Shown: positions 44,960 through 54,762, counted from the first letter of the stretch. The stretch: 64,000 nucleotides of DNA from Neoakkermansia glycaniphila (GCF_001683795.1 NZ_LIGX01000032.1:62001-126000), one strand, 5' to 3'. Notes: generated by a model from the sequence alone, not told the origin. Translations and numbers: made by a program.

Positions 44960-46104
44960 TTCTTCCGTTGGGATGCTCCTGAGGCGGGTTTCGTTGAATC
45001 CGCACGTGGCGGTTTCGTGACGAGAAGGTCGAGGCGCATCCAGCCGGCGGGGCGTTTGGGGCTTCTCATGAAGCTGGCGCCATCTGCCGTTTCAAACAGG
45101 ACGGCGATTCTCCCGTCCGGCAGGGGAGCCATGCAGCTGTATCCTGCGGCGCCGGATGCCAGAACGACGGGGGATGACCATGTTTTCCCCGAATCGCCTG
45201 AGGCGTAGAGCATGAGTTTGCCGCGGTTATCGGTGTTTCCTGTCGGTTCCGTTCCGGCTGGGCCGCAGAACAGGAGCGTGCCGTTGCGGCCGAGAACGGA
45301 GGCGTGGCAGCCTTTGTCCGGAGCGGCAAGCTGGGGTTCGTCGCGAAGGGGACTCCAGGTGGTGCCGCCGTCGCTGCTGACGGTCGAACGCCGTTTGCCG
45401 GACGCGCGGAGGTTCAAGTAGATTTCTCCGGACGGGCCTTCGGCGATCTGTCCTTCACCTCCGGCCGGAGCGGGTTTTCCTATTTTCCAGTTTTTTCCTC
45501 CGTCATCGCTGTAAATCATGAAATCTTTCGTTTTGCCGTCGGGCAATTGCTGGCGGGATGGGACGAGGAGGCGTCCTTTGTGTGCTCCTTGCGCGATCCG
45601 GATACCAGAGCCGGGGCCGAATCCTCCCAGTCGGCGGTCTTCCGGCAGGAGGGCGGCTGTCATGTCCTTTTCCTGCCATGTGCGGCCGTGGTCGCGGGAA
45701 GAAAGCAGAATGAGCCTGTTTTTTTCGGCGGTGGGGGCGTATTGCGGCCACCGGACGGTGAAGAGGTAGATGTTGCCGTTTTTGGCATCGACGACGGGGC
45801 AGGGATCCATATAGGCATCGGTGCCGTGTTGGGCGATGATTTGAGCCGGCAGCCATGTTTTTCCGCCGTCATTGCTTCTGCGGAGGATGATGTGGGTGCG
45901 GGATTTGTCTTTCCACGTGTCGATACGTCCTTCTGCGAAGGCGAGCATGTCGCCATTGCGGGCGATGGCGAGAGCGGGTATGCGATAGCTGTGATAACCA
46001 TTGTCCCCTGCCGAAAACGGAGTGGACAAGATTTTGGCATTGTCGGTCGCCGGGAGAACAGCGGAAAAGCAGAGAGCGGCGGCGGGCAGGATGAACGCGT
46101 TCAT
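44956..46104 (-). CDS. Exo-alpha-sialidase (GH33-type), secreted
   Basis: This 382-residue enzyme removes terminal sialic acid from host glycans. It has a signal peptide (MNAFILPAAALCFSAVLPA), the RIP motif (YRIPAL, residues 40-45) carrying the first catalytic Arg, and five Asp-box-like repeats: SNDGGKTW, SRDHGRTW, SDDGGKNW, SSDGGTTW and SGDSGKTW. The fold is a six-blade propeller. The ATG at 46104 starts the signal peptide; the longer frame adds 41 codons with no hydrophobic core. It leads a three-gene operon with DUF488 and a propeller protein. A TATACA lies 10 nt before the ATG. Confidence 0.96.
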   Translation of the reverse strand: MNAFILPAAALCFSAVLPATDNAKILSTPFSAGDNGYHSYRIPALAIARNGDMLAFAEGRIDTWKDKSRTHIILRRSNDGGKTWLPAQIIAQHGTDAYMDPCPVVDAKNGNIYLFTVRWPQYAPTAEKNRLILLSSRDHGRTWQEKDMTAALLPEDRRLGGFGPGSGIRIAQGAHKGRLLVPSRQQLPDGKTKDFMIYSDDGGKNWKIGKPAPAGGEGQIAEGPSGEIYLNLRASGKRRSTVSSDGGTTWSPLRDEPQLAAPDKGCHASVLGRNGTLLFCGPAGTEPTGNTDNRGKLMLYASGDSGKTWSSPVVLASGAAGYSCMAPLPDGRIAVLFETADGASFMRSPKRPAGWMRLDLLVTKPPRADSTKPASGASQRKK

Positions 46105-46225
46105 GGTCTGTTCCTGTATACGATGCATGCAGGGGAGTTTATCACCGGAGAAGGGTGTATTCGCGTCATGGTTGCCACAGGGAGCCGCTCCGGAACGTCT
46201 TATCATCAGCAGGAATGTTTTTATC

Positions 46226-46558
46226 ATGAGTGTACTCCAACATATTGAAAAGGGTGTCGTCGTCAGATACGGTGATCTGGTCGGCTATCAGGCGAACCAG
46301 GTCGTGAGCATGACGCTGGCGCGGACTCCACATGTCAACGTTTCGTTATTCGCTTTCGATGCGGGCGAAGAGTTGTCCGAGCATACGTCGACGGGCGATG
46401 CGATGGTAGATGTTCTGGAAGGGAAGGCGACAGTGTTTATTCAGGGCAAACCCCATGTTGTGCATGCGGGGGAAAGCATCGTGCTGCCTGCCCATGTCCC
46501 TCATGCCGTGCAGGCGGTCGAACGGTTCAAGATGCGGTTGACAGTACTGTTCGGCTGA
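46226..46558 (+). CDS. Small cupin-domain protein
   Basis: This 110-residue protein is a single cupin barrel. The metal-binding pattern is partly visible: SEHTSTGDAMVDVLEGKATV (first motif, with one His and possibly Glu) and HAGESIVLPAHVPHAVQ (second motif). It has no signal peptide. Function cannot be told; single cupins bind small molecules or act as isomerases. It is divergent to the sialidase gene with a 121-bp gap. Confidence 0.92.
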   Translation: MSVLQHIEKGVVVRYGDLVGYQANQVVSMTLARTPHVNVSLFAFDAGEELSEHTSTGDAMVDVLEGKATVFIQGKPHVVHAGESIVLPAHVPHAVQAVERFKMRLTVLFG

Positions 46559-46622
46559 TGGAAGTATGCTCTGGGTGCGGATCGTATCCGGCCGGATGAG
46601 GGGAGCTACGTGTTTTTATGCT

Positions 46623-46650
46623 TTGATGAAACCGATTGTGCCGTTATAAT
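46623..46650 (+). promoter_or_regulatory. Promoter of the cardiolipin synthase gene
   Basis: TTGATG (46623-46628), 16 bp, consensus TATAAT (46645-46650). The ATG at 46671 is 20 nt after the -10, so the leader is about 13 nt. Confidence 0.7.
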
Positions 46651-46670
46651 CGCTGCATACGGATTTTTCG

Positions 46671-48125
46671 ATGAATATGGGAGGCAGCGACAGTACGGTT
46701 ATCGCCATTTGCATGGCCTCGATGCATATGGCCGGTCTATTGCTGGCTTTGCATGCGATGCGGGCGTCCCGTACGCCGCAGGGTTCGCTTGCCTGGATGT
46801 TCGCGCTGGTGGCTGTTCCCTATGTGAGTATTCCTTTGTATTTGGCTCTCGGTTCCCGCCGTTTCAAGGGGTACGTGGATGCCCGCAAGAGGTATGCGGA
46901 GCGCAATACGCGGTTGTCCAACATCACGAGGGATGTGCAGCAGAAACTGTCCACCATGGCCGTGAAGATGGAAGGCGAGAGGCTGGGGCGGCTGAATGTG
47001 CTGCCCGATGTGGCGAATCTTCCGATCTGCCGGGGGAATTCCGCTTCCCTGCTCGTGGACGGCGACGAGACGTACAGCGCCATGGCCGAAGCTCTGAAGC
47101 GGGCGAAATCGTATATTCTGCTTGAGTTTTACATTATCAAGAACGATAAGGCAGGCGCGATTCTGCAGAAAGCCGTGATCGAGCGCGTGAAGGCCGGAGT
47201 GCAGGTGTACATGCTGTACGATGAGATCGGATCGCACAAGCTGCCCGTGGGTTATATCCGCAAACTGCGGAAGGCGGGGGTGCGCATCGAGTCTTTCAAC
47301 GGCAAGAGGTTTTTCCTGACGAATATCGTGCGAGCCAATTTCAGGAATCACAGAAAGCTGGTCATTGTGGATGGGCGCGAGGCATTCGTAGGCGGGTTGA
47401 ATGTAGGGGTGGAGTATGTGGGCCTTGGGAGGATGGGCTACTGGCGCGATACGTTCCTGAAGCTGGAAGGTCCCGCCGTGCTGGAAGCGCAGCTTTGTTT
47501 CCTCGAGGACTGGCATTGGGCGACCTATGGCGATGTGCCCTCGTTCGACTGGACGCTTCCCGCGCCGAAAAAAGATGACGTTCGGATGATGATTCTGCCT
47601 TCGGGGCCCGTCGATACCGTCAATGCCTGGAATATGGCGGTCATTTCCCTGGCGCAGACGGCGCAGCGGAGGCTTTGGCTGACGACACCGTATTTCGTGC
47701 CGAACGAGACGGTGCTGTACGAGTTGCAATTGGCGGCTCTGCGCGGCGTGCAGGTGCGTATTCTCGTGCCGCATGACTGTGACCACAAGATGGTGCAGAT
47801 GTCTTCCTCGACGTTCATTCCCGATCTTCTTCCGAGCGGCGTGGAGATCTACGCCTATACGAAGGGTTTCCTTCATGAGAAGGTGGCTCTGGTGGATGAC
47901 GATGTTTGCTGTGTGGGGACTGCGAATCTCGACAACCGTTCGTTGAGCCTGAATTTCGAGTTGACGGCGCTGATGTGCGACCGGACGCAGGCGGCTGCCA
48001 TTGCCGCCATGCTGGAAAAGGATTTCGGGAATGCCCGCCTGATGCAGGCTTCCGACTGGGAGCGGCACAGCCTGCTGTACAAGCTGGCATCGAGTTTCGC
48101 TCGCTTGATGGCTCCGGTGCAATAG
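46671..48125 (+). CDS. cls: Cardiolipin synthase (phospholipase D family)
   Basis: This 484-residue enzyme has two N-terminal membrane helices (TVIAICMASMHMAGLLLALH and SLAWMFALVAVPYVSIPLYL) and two HKD motifs: NHRKLVIVDGREAFVGG near residue 225 and LHEKVALVDDDVCCVG near residue 402. It condenses two phosphatidylglycerols (or PG with PE) into cardiolipin at the inner membrane. Length is as expected (about 480). Two possible starts, 46671 and 46677, are both ATG. It stands alone and faces the end of the nuo operon. Confidence 0.97.
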   Translation: MNMGGSDSTVIAICMASMHMAGLLLALHAMRASRTPQGSLAWMFALVAVPYVSIPLYLALGSRRFKGYVDARKRYAERNTRLSNITRDVQQKLSTMAVKMEGERLGRLNVLPDVANLPICRGNSASLLVDGDETYSAMAEALKRAKSYILLEFYIIKNDKAGAILQKAVIERVKAGVQVYMLYDEIGSHKLPVGYIRKLRKAGVRIESFNGKRFFLTNIVRANFRNHRKLVIVDGREAFVGGLNVGVEYVGLGRMGYWRDTFLKLEGPAVLEAQLCFLEDWHWATYGDVPSFDWTLPAPKKDDVRMMILPSGPVDTVNAWNMAVISLAQTAQRRLWLTTPYFVPNETVLYELQLAALRGVQVRILVPHDCDHKMVQMSSSTFIPDLLPSGVEIYAYTKGFLHEKVALVDDDVCCVGTANLDNRSLSLNFELTALMCDRTQAAAIAAMLEKDFGNARLMQASDWERHSLLYKLASSFARLMAPVQ

Positions 48126-48318
48126 AGGGGATTGCCCGCAGAGGGACGGCCATTTCGGGATTCCCGGGTGCATGGTTCCGTGGTTGTCCCATGCGGTTCT
48201 CTGAAAGGTTGAGACCGGACAATTTCTATTCGATATGGATGGGTGATTTGTGATCGGTTGCGGGCGTATCAGTCGAGTACGCGAGAGGGGGAGTGAACGG
48301 TGTGTGCGGAAAATGAAA

Positions 48319-48346
48319 CATCCCGCATGCCGGAACATGCGGGATG
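48319..48346 (-). terminator. Terminator of the nuo operon
   Basis: CATCCCGCATG/CATGCGGGATG, an 11-bp stem with a 6-nt loop; on the minus strand TTTCATTTT follows. The rest of the 246-bp gap between cls and nuoN shows no gene. Confidence 0.85.
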
Positions 48347-48371
48347 AAGAGTTGATGGCAGAGGATGTTCT

Positions 48372-49820
48372 TTAGAACATGGGGCCTGTGAAGAGGGGCA
48401 GAACGCCGCACACGATCAGGAAGGCCACGCTCGCTGCAAGAACGATGCCTGTGACGGGGGGGATGCTGAGGGGCTTGTCTTCTTCAAGCGGGGTTTCCCA
48501 GTACATCATGCGGATGACCTTGAAGTAGTAGTAGAAACCGGCCGCTGCGCATACGATCATGATCGGGAAGAGCCAGCACATCAGGCAGGCATGGCTGAAG
48601 CCGGAGGCTTCCGCGACGGTGATGAACGAGGAGAGCTTGGCAAAGAAGCCGCCCGTGAGCGGAACGCCCGCCAGAGAGGCGAAGAGTACCGTGATGGCGA
48701 AGGCCAGGCGCGGGTTGGTTTTGCCGAGTGCGCGGAAGGCGGAGATTTCTTCGCTGCCGCGCTGGATGCGTACCTGAGCGAGGGCGAAGAATGCGCCCAT
48801 GGTCGCGATCATGTACACGGCAAGGTAGAACGGCACGTACGGTGCATCGAAGTCGGCATGGCCGCATTGGAGGTAGAGCGGGAGGATGAAGCCTGCCTGT
48901 GCGATGGAGGAGTATCCGAGGAGGCGCTTCATGTTCGTCTGGGCGATGGCGCCCAGATTGCCGATTACAAGGGTGAGGGCTGCAATGACCGCAAGGACGG
49001 TGTAGATGCGGTGGGCATAGCCGAAGGTGGCGCCGATGTAGCTGAGGAAAGGCGTGAGCAGGATGGTGAGCAGGGCAAAACCGGCTATCTTGGAGGCGAC
49101 GGAGAGGAATGCCGTGGTCGGGGTGGGTGCGCCCTGATAGACGTCGGGCACCCATACGTGCATCGGCACTGCACCGATCTTGAAGGCCGCTCCGAGCAGC
49201 AGGAAGGTGATCGCCATCATGAGTCCTGCCGCGATGCCGTCGTTGACGAGGAAGGTGGCAGCTACAACGGTGGGGCTGAGTGTGAAGGTACCCGTCATGC
49301 CGAAGTACCATGCCGCGCCGAAGACGAGGATGCCGGTGCTGACGGCTCCGAGGACGAGGTATTTGACGCCCGCTTCGACGGATCCGTAGTTGCGGCGGTA
49401 GTAGCCGACGAGGATGTAGGAGGAGAGCGTGAGGACTTCCAGTCCGACGAAGAGCATGACGAGGTCCGTCGCCTTGGTCATGGCGCTGATGCCGGCGCAG
49501 GCCAGAATGGGCAGGATGTAGAATTCGCCCGTGCCGTCCTGCGTGCCGCTTTCGTTGGAAGAGGCATTCGTGATTTTGGCGTAGTCGAATGAGAGGAGCA
49601 GCGTCAGCCCGGTCGCGACGACGGCGAGCAGGGCGTAGATTTCATCCTGCAGGGCGAAGGCCGTCAACAGGGTGCAAACGGCTCCGGCGAGGCCGAGGAA
49701 GCGTTTGGGAAGCTTCTTGAGGAAGGTGTCGGCCATCAGCAGCACGAGCGCAAGGCCGACGAGGAAGAGTTCGGGAGTAAAGAGCTCCAGACTGTAGCCA
49801 TCGAATAGTGAGTCAATCAT
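48372..49820 (-). CDS. nuoN: NADH-quinone oxidoreductase subunit N
   Basis: This 482-residue antiporter-like subunit has about 14 membrane helices. It carries the family segments MLFVGLEVLTLSSYILVGYY and the discontinuous-helix region GAAFKIGAVPMHVWVPDVYQ. Proton channels lie in this membrane arm. It is the last gene of the operon and is followed by a terminator. Confidence 0.98.
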   Translation of the reverse strand: MIDSLFDGYSLELFTPELFLVGLALVLLMADTFLKKLPKRFLGLAGAVCTLLTAFALQDEIYALLAVVATGLTLLLSFDYAKITNASSNESGTQDGTGEFYILPILACAGISAMTKATDLVMLFVGLEVLTLSSYILVGYYRRNYGSVEAGVKYLVLGAVSTGILVFGAAWYFGMTGTFTLSPTVVAATFLVNDGIAAGLMMAITFLLLGAAFKIGAVPMHVWVPDVYQGAPTPTTAFLSVASKIAGFALLTILLTPFLSYIGATFGYAHRIYTVLAVIAALTLVIGNLGAIAQTNMKRLLGYSSIAQAGFILPLYLQCGHADFDAPYVPFYLAVYMIATMGAFFALAQVRIQRGSEEISAFRALGKTNPRLAFAITVLFASLAGVPLTGGFFAKLSSFITVAEASGFSHACLMCWLFPIMIVCAAAGFYYYFKVIRMMYWETPLEEDKPLSIPPVTGIVLAASVAFLIVCGVLPLFTGPMF

Positions 49821-49850
49821 AGCAGATTTGGATGTGGGATGGATGATGGA

Positions 49851-51305
49851 TTACGCGAAAAAGCCGAGGATGGATGCAGGATACATGCCGAAGAGGACAA
49901 GCATGGCCGCAAGGAAGATGGCTGCGGCGCGATCGGAGGCTGTGAGCCCTGCCGCACGGTCGGAGGCGCGGGAGAGGTCGCCCTGGAAGATGTTGCGGTA
50001 GGCGCGGAGCATGTAGATGGCGCTGATGACGAGGCCCCACAGGGCAACGATCGTCGCGATTTGCACGGGGCCGAGTCCGAGGCAGCACTTCGTGATGTCC
50101 GAGGCGGACCAGTCGGCGAAGCCGGAGAAGAAGATGCAGAGTTCGCCGGGGAAGTTGGCGAGGCCGGGGAGGCCGATGGAGGCCATGCCCGCAAGGCCGA
50201 AGAGGAAGGCCATGACGGGGAGTTTGCCGCCGAGGCCGCCGAGCGCGCCGATTTCCAGCGTGCGGGTCTGGCTTTCGATCTGTCCGCAGAAGAGGAAGAG
50301 CAGGGCGATGGAGATGCCGTGCGCCAGCATCAGGAGGGCGGCTCCCTTGACGGCCCATTCGTTGTGGCCGTTGGCGGCGACGAGTGCGGCGAAGGCAAGG
50401 AAGATGTAGCCCATGTGCATCACGGAGGAGTTGCCGAGGAGGTAGTCCAGCCGTTTCTGGTTGACGGTGACGTAGCCGACCCAGATGATGTTGCCGAGGA
50501 GGCAGATGAGGAGCAGGTTGTTCCATCCGGCGAAGATGTCGATCTTGTTGCCGAGGACGGAGGCGAACATGAAGAGGCCGTAGAGGCCGAATTTCTTCAG
50601 TACGCCAGCATGCATCATGGCGACGGGTGTCGGAGCCGAGGCGTAGGCCGGGGCTGCCCATGAGTGGAACGGGAAGAGGGAGACGAGCGTGCCGAAGCCG
50701 ACGAGGAGCAGTCCTGCGATGGCATGGCCGTATTCGAGCGGGGCTCCTGCGGCTACCGAGGCGGCGATGCCGGAGAAGGTGTAGCCGAGCTGGGAGCCGA
50801 GCAGGATGAGGCCGACGAGCAGGACCATGGAGGCGGCTCCGAGGTACAGGGTGGCTTTCCATGCGATGGTGCGGCGGTCTCCGCGGCCGAAGAAGCCGAT
50901 CATGACGAAGGTCGGGATCAGCGCCAGTTCATGGAAGGAGAAGAAGGCGATGATGTTGTCCGAGAGGAATGCGCCTGTGGCTCCAGCCGAGATGAGCAGG
51001 GCGGAGTTGTACCACGAGGCCTTGGAGCCTTCGGGAGCCTTCGTGCCGAGTACGGTGGCGAAGGTGACGAGTAAGGTGAGGATCAACATGATTTTGGCAA
51101 GTGCGGGCGCCAGCGTCAGTTGAAGGGATACTCCGCCGATTTGCGTCCAGAAGGAAGTATCGGCAGCATCGAATCCGGAAACGGCCCAGATGCCGAGGCC
51201 CAGGGTCAGGACGGCGCTGAGGATCGCCGTCGGACGTGCGGGAGCTTTTGCCAGCCCGATCAGGGCTGCGGCCAACATGGGGATGAGTATAAGCCAGATA
51301 AGCAT
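49851..51305 (-). CDS. nuoM: NADH-quinone oxidoreductase subunit M
   Basis: This 484-residue antiporter-like subunit has about 14 membrane helices. The conserved pattern FSFHELALIPTFVMIGFFGR and the LFPFHSWAAPAYASAPTPVA segment with the HSW motif mark subunit M. It pumps protons in the membrane arm. It starts 21 bp after nuoL and is 30 bp before nuoN. Confidence 0.98.
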   Translation of the reverse strand: MLIWLILIPMLAAALIGLAKAPARPTAILSAVLTLGLGIWAVSGFDAADTSFWTQIGGVSLQLTLAPALAKIMLILTLLVTFATVLGTKAPEGSKASWYNSALLISAGATGAFLSDNIIAFFSFHELALIPTFVMIGFFGRGDRRTIAWKATLYLGAASMVLLVGLILLGSQLGYTFSGIAASVAAGAPLEYGHAIAGLLLVGFGTLVSLFPFHSWAAPAYASAPTPVAMMHAGVLKKFGLYGLFMFASVLGNKIDIFAGWNNLLLICLLGNIIWVGYVTVNQKRLDYLLGNSSVMHMGYIFLAFAALVAANGHNEWAVKGAALLMLAHGISIALLFLFCGQIESQTRTLEIGALGGLGGKLPVMAFLFGLAGMASIGLPGLANFPGELCIFFSGFADWSASDITKCCLGLGPVQIATIVALWGLVISAIYMLRAYRNIFQGDLSRASDRAAGLTASDRAAAIFLAAMLVLFGMYPASILGFFA

Positions 51306-51326
51306 GGTGTGAGTTCGTTTGTGAGG

Positions 51327-53168
51327 TTAGATGCGGGAGAAGACCATGAGATAGACGATGAAGAGAATGCCGAGTCCGAAGATGAAGGCATAGCCTCGCA
51401 GGTAGCCCGCCTGCATGCGGCGGACGAGGTTGCCGATGCCCGCGACGATGCGGGCTGCTCCCTGGACGATGAGGCCACCGATGATGAATTGGTCGAAGAA
51501 GTCGATGATGGTGGCGAGGGTTCCCTGAATGCCGCGGATGAGGACTTTGTCGTAGAATTTGTCGATGTACAGGCGGTTGGCCAGCGCGCGGGAGATGGCG
51601 TTGTTCGCGAGCGGGTCGGTGTCGCGGCTGCGTCCGTAAACGGCGACGGCAAGGATGATGCCGAGGGCGAGTGCGCCGAGGGAGACGTAGAAGGCGAAGC
51701 CGGGTTCGAAGGCGTGCGCGTGGAAGCCGTTGAAGGGTACGAGCCGGTCGGCGACGACGCTGTAACCCGAGATGACGGCCATGACGGCAAGCAGGATGAG
51801 CGGAAGTGTCATGCACGGTGCGACTTCGTGGGCATGCCCTGCCTGTTCGCTGCGGGCGCGGCCCTTGAAGACGACGAGGACGAGGCGGAGCATGTAGAAG
51901 GTGGTGAGGCATGCGACGCCTGCACCTACCCAGAAGTAGAAGGGATTGTGCTCAAGGGCGGCATCGAGGGTGGCTTCCTTCGAGAAGAATCCGGAGGTGC
52001 CGGGGATGGCGATGAGGGCGGCGGTGCCGAGGATGAAGCAGAGGGCGGTGATTTTCATTTTGCCGCCGAGGCCGCCCATTTTCCAGATGTCCTGTTCGTG
52101 GTGGCAGGCGAGGATGATGGCGCCGGCTCCGAGGAAGAGCAGGGCCTTGAACCAGGCATGCGTGAAGAGGTGGAACATGGCGGCTTCGCCGGAGCATACG
52201 CCGACGGCCATGACCATGTAGCCGAGCTGGGAGAGGGTGGAGTAGGCGAGGATGCGCTTGATGTCGTTCTGCTGGGTGGCCATGAGCGCCGCGATGACGG
52301 CAGTGATGGCGCCGACGGCGGTGATGACTTCCGAGGGAAGTCCGGCAAAGGCTTCGACTCCGATGGAGGTCTGTACGCGGACGAGCATGTAGACACCGGC
52401 GGCGACCATGGTAGCAGCATGGATGAGGGCCGAGACGGGGGTCGGGCCTTCCATGGCATCCGGAAGCCAGACGTGCAGCGGGAACTGGGCGGATTTGCCG
52501 ACCGCGCCGCAGAAGAGGCAGAGGATCATGGCGGCGAGGGCGAAGGCGGGTACGCCTGCGGGGACGGCCATGTTGTCGAAGGAGAGTGTGCCCATCATGC
52601 CCCATGCGATGAGGATGCCGATGAGGAATCCGTAGTCGCCGACGCGGTTGGTGATGAAGGCTTTTTTGGCTGCATCGGCGGCGGCGTTTTTCTTGTACCA
52701 GTGGCCGATGAGCAGGTAGGAGGAGAAGCCGACGAGTTCCCAGTAGATGAAGGTCATCGCCAGGTTCGTGGAGAGGACGATGCCGGTCATCGAGAACATG
52801 AAGATGCTGAGGGCGGCGAAGTAGCGGCCCTTGGCGGAATCATCCTTCATGTAGCCCCACGAGAAGATGTGGACGAGGAGGCCGATGCCGGTGACGAGGA
52901 CCATCATGCGGATGGCGAGGTCGTCCAGCATGCAGCCGATGTCGATGGAGGCCGTTTTGGAGATCGGTATCCAGGTGAAAGAGAGCGTTTCCGCAGCACG
53001 GGCAGCCGCATCTTCCTGCAGCAGGAGGATGGAGAGCGCGAAGGTGATGAGGGCCGAGAGTGTGGCCGTGAGGGCTGCGATGTTCCCCTTTTTGGCGAGC
53101 AGGAGCCAGTTGATGGCGGCAACGGCAAGCGGCAGGAGGAGCAGGATCCAGGTGATGTTCAGGTCCAT
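51327..53168 (-). CDS. nuoL: NADH-quinone oxidoreductase subunit L
   Basis: This 613-residue subunit has about 16 membrane helices and the long lateral helix at the C-terminus. Typical blocks are FMFSMTGIVLSTNLAMTFIY, WELVGFSSYLLIGHWYKKNA and WLPDAMEGPTPVSALIHAAT. The last carries key membrane-arm residues. It starts 15 bp after nuoK in the usual nuoK-L-M-N order. Confidence 0.98.
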   Translation of the reverse strand: MDLNITWILLLLPLAVAAINWLLLAKKGNIAALTATLSALITFALSILLLQEDAAARAAETLSFTWIPISKTASIDIGCMLDDLAIRMMVLVTGIGLLVHIFSWGYMKDDSAKGRYFAALSIFMFSMTGIVLSTNLAMTFIYWELVGFSSYLLIGHWYKKNAAADAAKKAFITNRVGDYGFLIGILIAWGMMGTLSFDNMAVPAGVPAFALAAMILCLFCGAVGKSAQFPLHVWLPDAMEGPTPVSALIHAATMVAAGVYMLVRVQTSIGVEAFAGLPSEVITAVGAITAVIAALMATQQNDIKRILAYSTLSQLGYMVMAVGVCSGEAAMFHLFTHAWFKALLFLGAGAIILACHHEQDIWKMGGLGGKMKITALCFILGTAALIAIPGTSGFFSKEATLDAALEHNPFYFWVGAGVACLTTFYMLRLVLVVFKGRARSEQAGHAHEVAPCMTLPLILLAVMAVISGYSVVADRLVPFNGFHAHAFEPGFAFYVSLGALALGIILAVAVYGRSRDTDPLANNAISRALANRLYIDKFYDKVLIRGIQGTLATIIDFFDQFIIGGLIVQGAARIVAGIGNLVRRMQAGYLRGYAFIFGLGILFIVYLMVFSRI

Positions 53169-53183
53169 GTTGTGTGGCGGGGG

Positions 53184-53495
53184 TTAGTCTTTCAGGACGG
53201 TCATGGCTGTGCTGTCCACCGTGCGGCGGGCGCGGTACATGGCGACGATGAGCGCGAGGCCGATGGCGACTTCTGCGGCGGCGATGGCGAAGACGAAGAG
53301 GGCCATGATCTGGCCGTCATAGACGGGGAGTCCGTCCGTGCCCTGTGCGCGGGAGAATGCGATGAGGGAGATGTTCGCGGCGCTCAGCATCATTTCCAGA
53401 CACATGAATACGACGATGATATCGCGACGGATGATGACGCCCGCGAGGCCGACGGCAAAGAGCAGTCCCGAGAATATCAGATAATGAGCTAACAT
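53184..53495 (-). CDS. nuoK: NADH-quinone oxidoreductase subunit K
   Basis: This 103-residue subunit has three membrane helices and the conserved Glu in VVFMCLEMMLSAANISLI. Its length is standard (about 100). It sits between nuoJ and nuoL in the operon. Confidence 0.98.
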   Translation of the reverse strand: MLAHYLIFSGLLFAVGLAGVIIRRDIIVVFMCLEMMLSAANISLIAFSRAQGTDGLPVYDGQIMALFVFAIAAAEVAIGLALIVAMYRARRTVDSTAMTVLKD

Positions 53496-53517
53496 AGTCT
53501 TGAAGGTGTATTGGCGG

Positions 53518-54165
53518 TTAGTCTTTCCTGTCCGGACGGCGGCAGAGGACGACTGCGCCGATGGTGCCTACGAGGAGGATGAGGCCGAGGAGTACGAATT
53601 GGTAGTTGTATTTTCCGAAGAGGGTCTGGCCGAGCATGGTGGTGTCTGGGAAGTCTCCTTCCTTGAGTTCCTTGAGGACGGCAGAGTCCTTGCGGAATTG
53701 TTCGGCGTGTTTGGCTGCATAGGCCTCGGGATCGATCTTGGGCAGTTTGCCGGCGTAGGCGTTTTGTTCGGATTTGTCCTGAATCTTGGCGGGGCAGCAG
53801 GCGGCGGGGCAGTCGCGGCCGCCCGGCAGGTTGAGCGTGACGCTGGTGACCATGCCGGCGAATGCCGCGGCGACGCAGGAGGCGACGCAGCAGATGAGCC
53901 ATCCGCGGCGGCCCTTTTCTTCTTTCTTCACGTTGAGCAACATGATGATGAAGAGGAAGAGCACCATGATCGCGCCTGCATAGACGAGGATTTGGATGAT
54001 GCCGAGGAAGTGTGCTCCGAGGCCGAAGAGGACGGCAGCCGTCATGGCGAACGAGACGGCCATGCACATGGCGGAGGAGACGGGGTTGCGGAGGGCGACG
54101 ACGAGGACGGATGTCAGCAGCGCCAGCCCGGCGAAGAGGTAGAACAGAATGTCGCAGAGTTCCAT
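53518..54165 (-). CDS. nuoJ: NADH-quinone oxidoreductase subunit J
   Basis: This 215-residue subunit has five membrane helices, including the characteristic IIQILVYAGAIMVLFLFIIM. A hydrophilic loop of about 60 residues, with CPAACCPAKIQDKSEQNAYA, separates helices 4 and 5. That makes it longer than many NuoJ proteins (about 165-185). Confidence 0.96.
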   Translation of the reverse strand: MELCDILFYLFAGLALLTSVLVVALRNPVSSAMCMAVSFAMTAAVLFGLGAHFLGIIQILVYAGAIMVLFLFIIMLLNVKKEEKGRRGWLICCVASCVAAAFAGMVTSVTLNLPGGRDCPAACCPAKIQDKSEQNAYAGKLPKIDPEAYAAKHAEQFRKDSAVLKELKEGDFPDTTMLGQTLFGKYNYQFVLLGLILLVGTIGAVVLCRRPDRKD

Positions 54166-54175
54166 GGCTGTGTTT

Positions 54176-54742
54176 TTATTTGTATTGGTTCCACTTGTTG
54201 ACGAGACCGCGTTTGGTGCCTCCCATTTCGTAGAGGCGGGCTTTGTCGTTTTTGCCGTCTTCGCGGGTTTCCGGCGTGATGAGGTATTCCTTGGTCAGGA
54301 AGATGGCCTGTTCGGGGCAGACTTCCTGGCACATGCCGCAGTAGATGCAACGGAGCATGTCGATTTCGAATTCGACCGGTCCTTTTTCGGGTTTCTGGTT
54401 GGATGCGTCCGCCGGAAGCGTGCCGGGTTTGATGGTGATGGCGCGGGGCGGACAGATGAATTCGCAGAGCTGGCAGGAGACGCAGCGTTCGCGGCCGTCT
54501 TCGCCACGGACGAGGGCGGGCGCGCCTCGGTAGTATTCGGGGAGGTGTTTGTCCCAGCGGTGTTCGGGGAACTGCATGGTGACGCCTATGCCGGAGCCGC
54601 CGAGTTCCTTTTTATTGCGGGATTTGCCGAGCAGGGCGAGTACAAGGTGCCTGAGCGTGATGCAGAGACCTTGCCCCAGTGCCTTCAGGTAGATCCTGTC
54701 CAAGAGGGAGAACTTGGGGCGTTTGATCGGAGTGTAGGACAT
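54176..54742 (-). CDS. nuoI: NADH-quinone oxidoreductase subunit I
   Basis: This 188-residue ferredoxin-like subunit carries clusters N6a and N6b. The two 4Fe-4S motifs are intact: CVSCQLCEFICP and CIYCGMCQEVCP. It passes electrons toward the quinone site. It lies between nuoH and nuoJ. The leader is A/C-rich (CAACAACACATG) without a Shine-Dalgarno sequence. Confidence 0.98.
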   Translation of the reverse strand: MSYTPIKRPKFSLLDRIYLKALGQGLCITLRHLVLALLGKSRNKKELGGSGIGVTMQFPEHRWDKHLPEYYRGAPALVRGEDGRERCVSCQLCEFICPPRAITIKPGTLPADASNQKPEKGPVEFEIDMLRCIYCGMCQEVCPEQAIFLTKEYLITPETREDGKNDKARLYEMGGTKRGLVNKWNQYK

Positions 54743-54762
54743 GTGTTGTTGCGGTTGGAAGC

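Noticed and set aside
51120-53492. 790-codon plus-strand frame opposite nuoL and nuoM
   Set aside because: Antisense to well-conserved nuo genes, with an Asp/Glu/Gly-rich low-complexity composition typical of a shadow.
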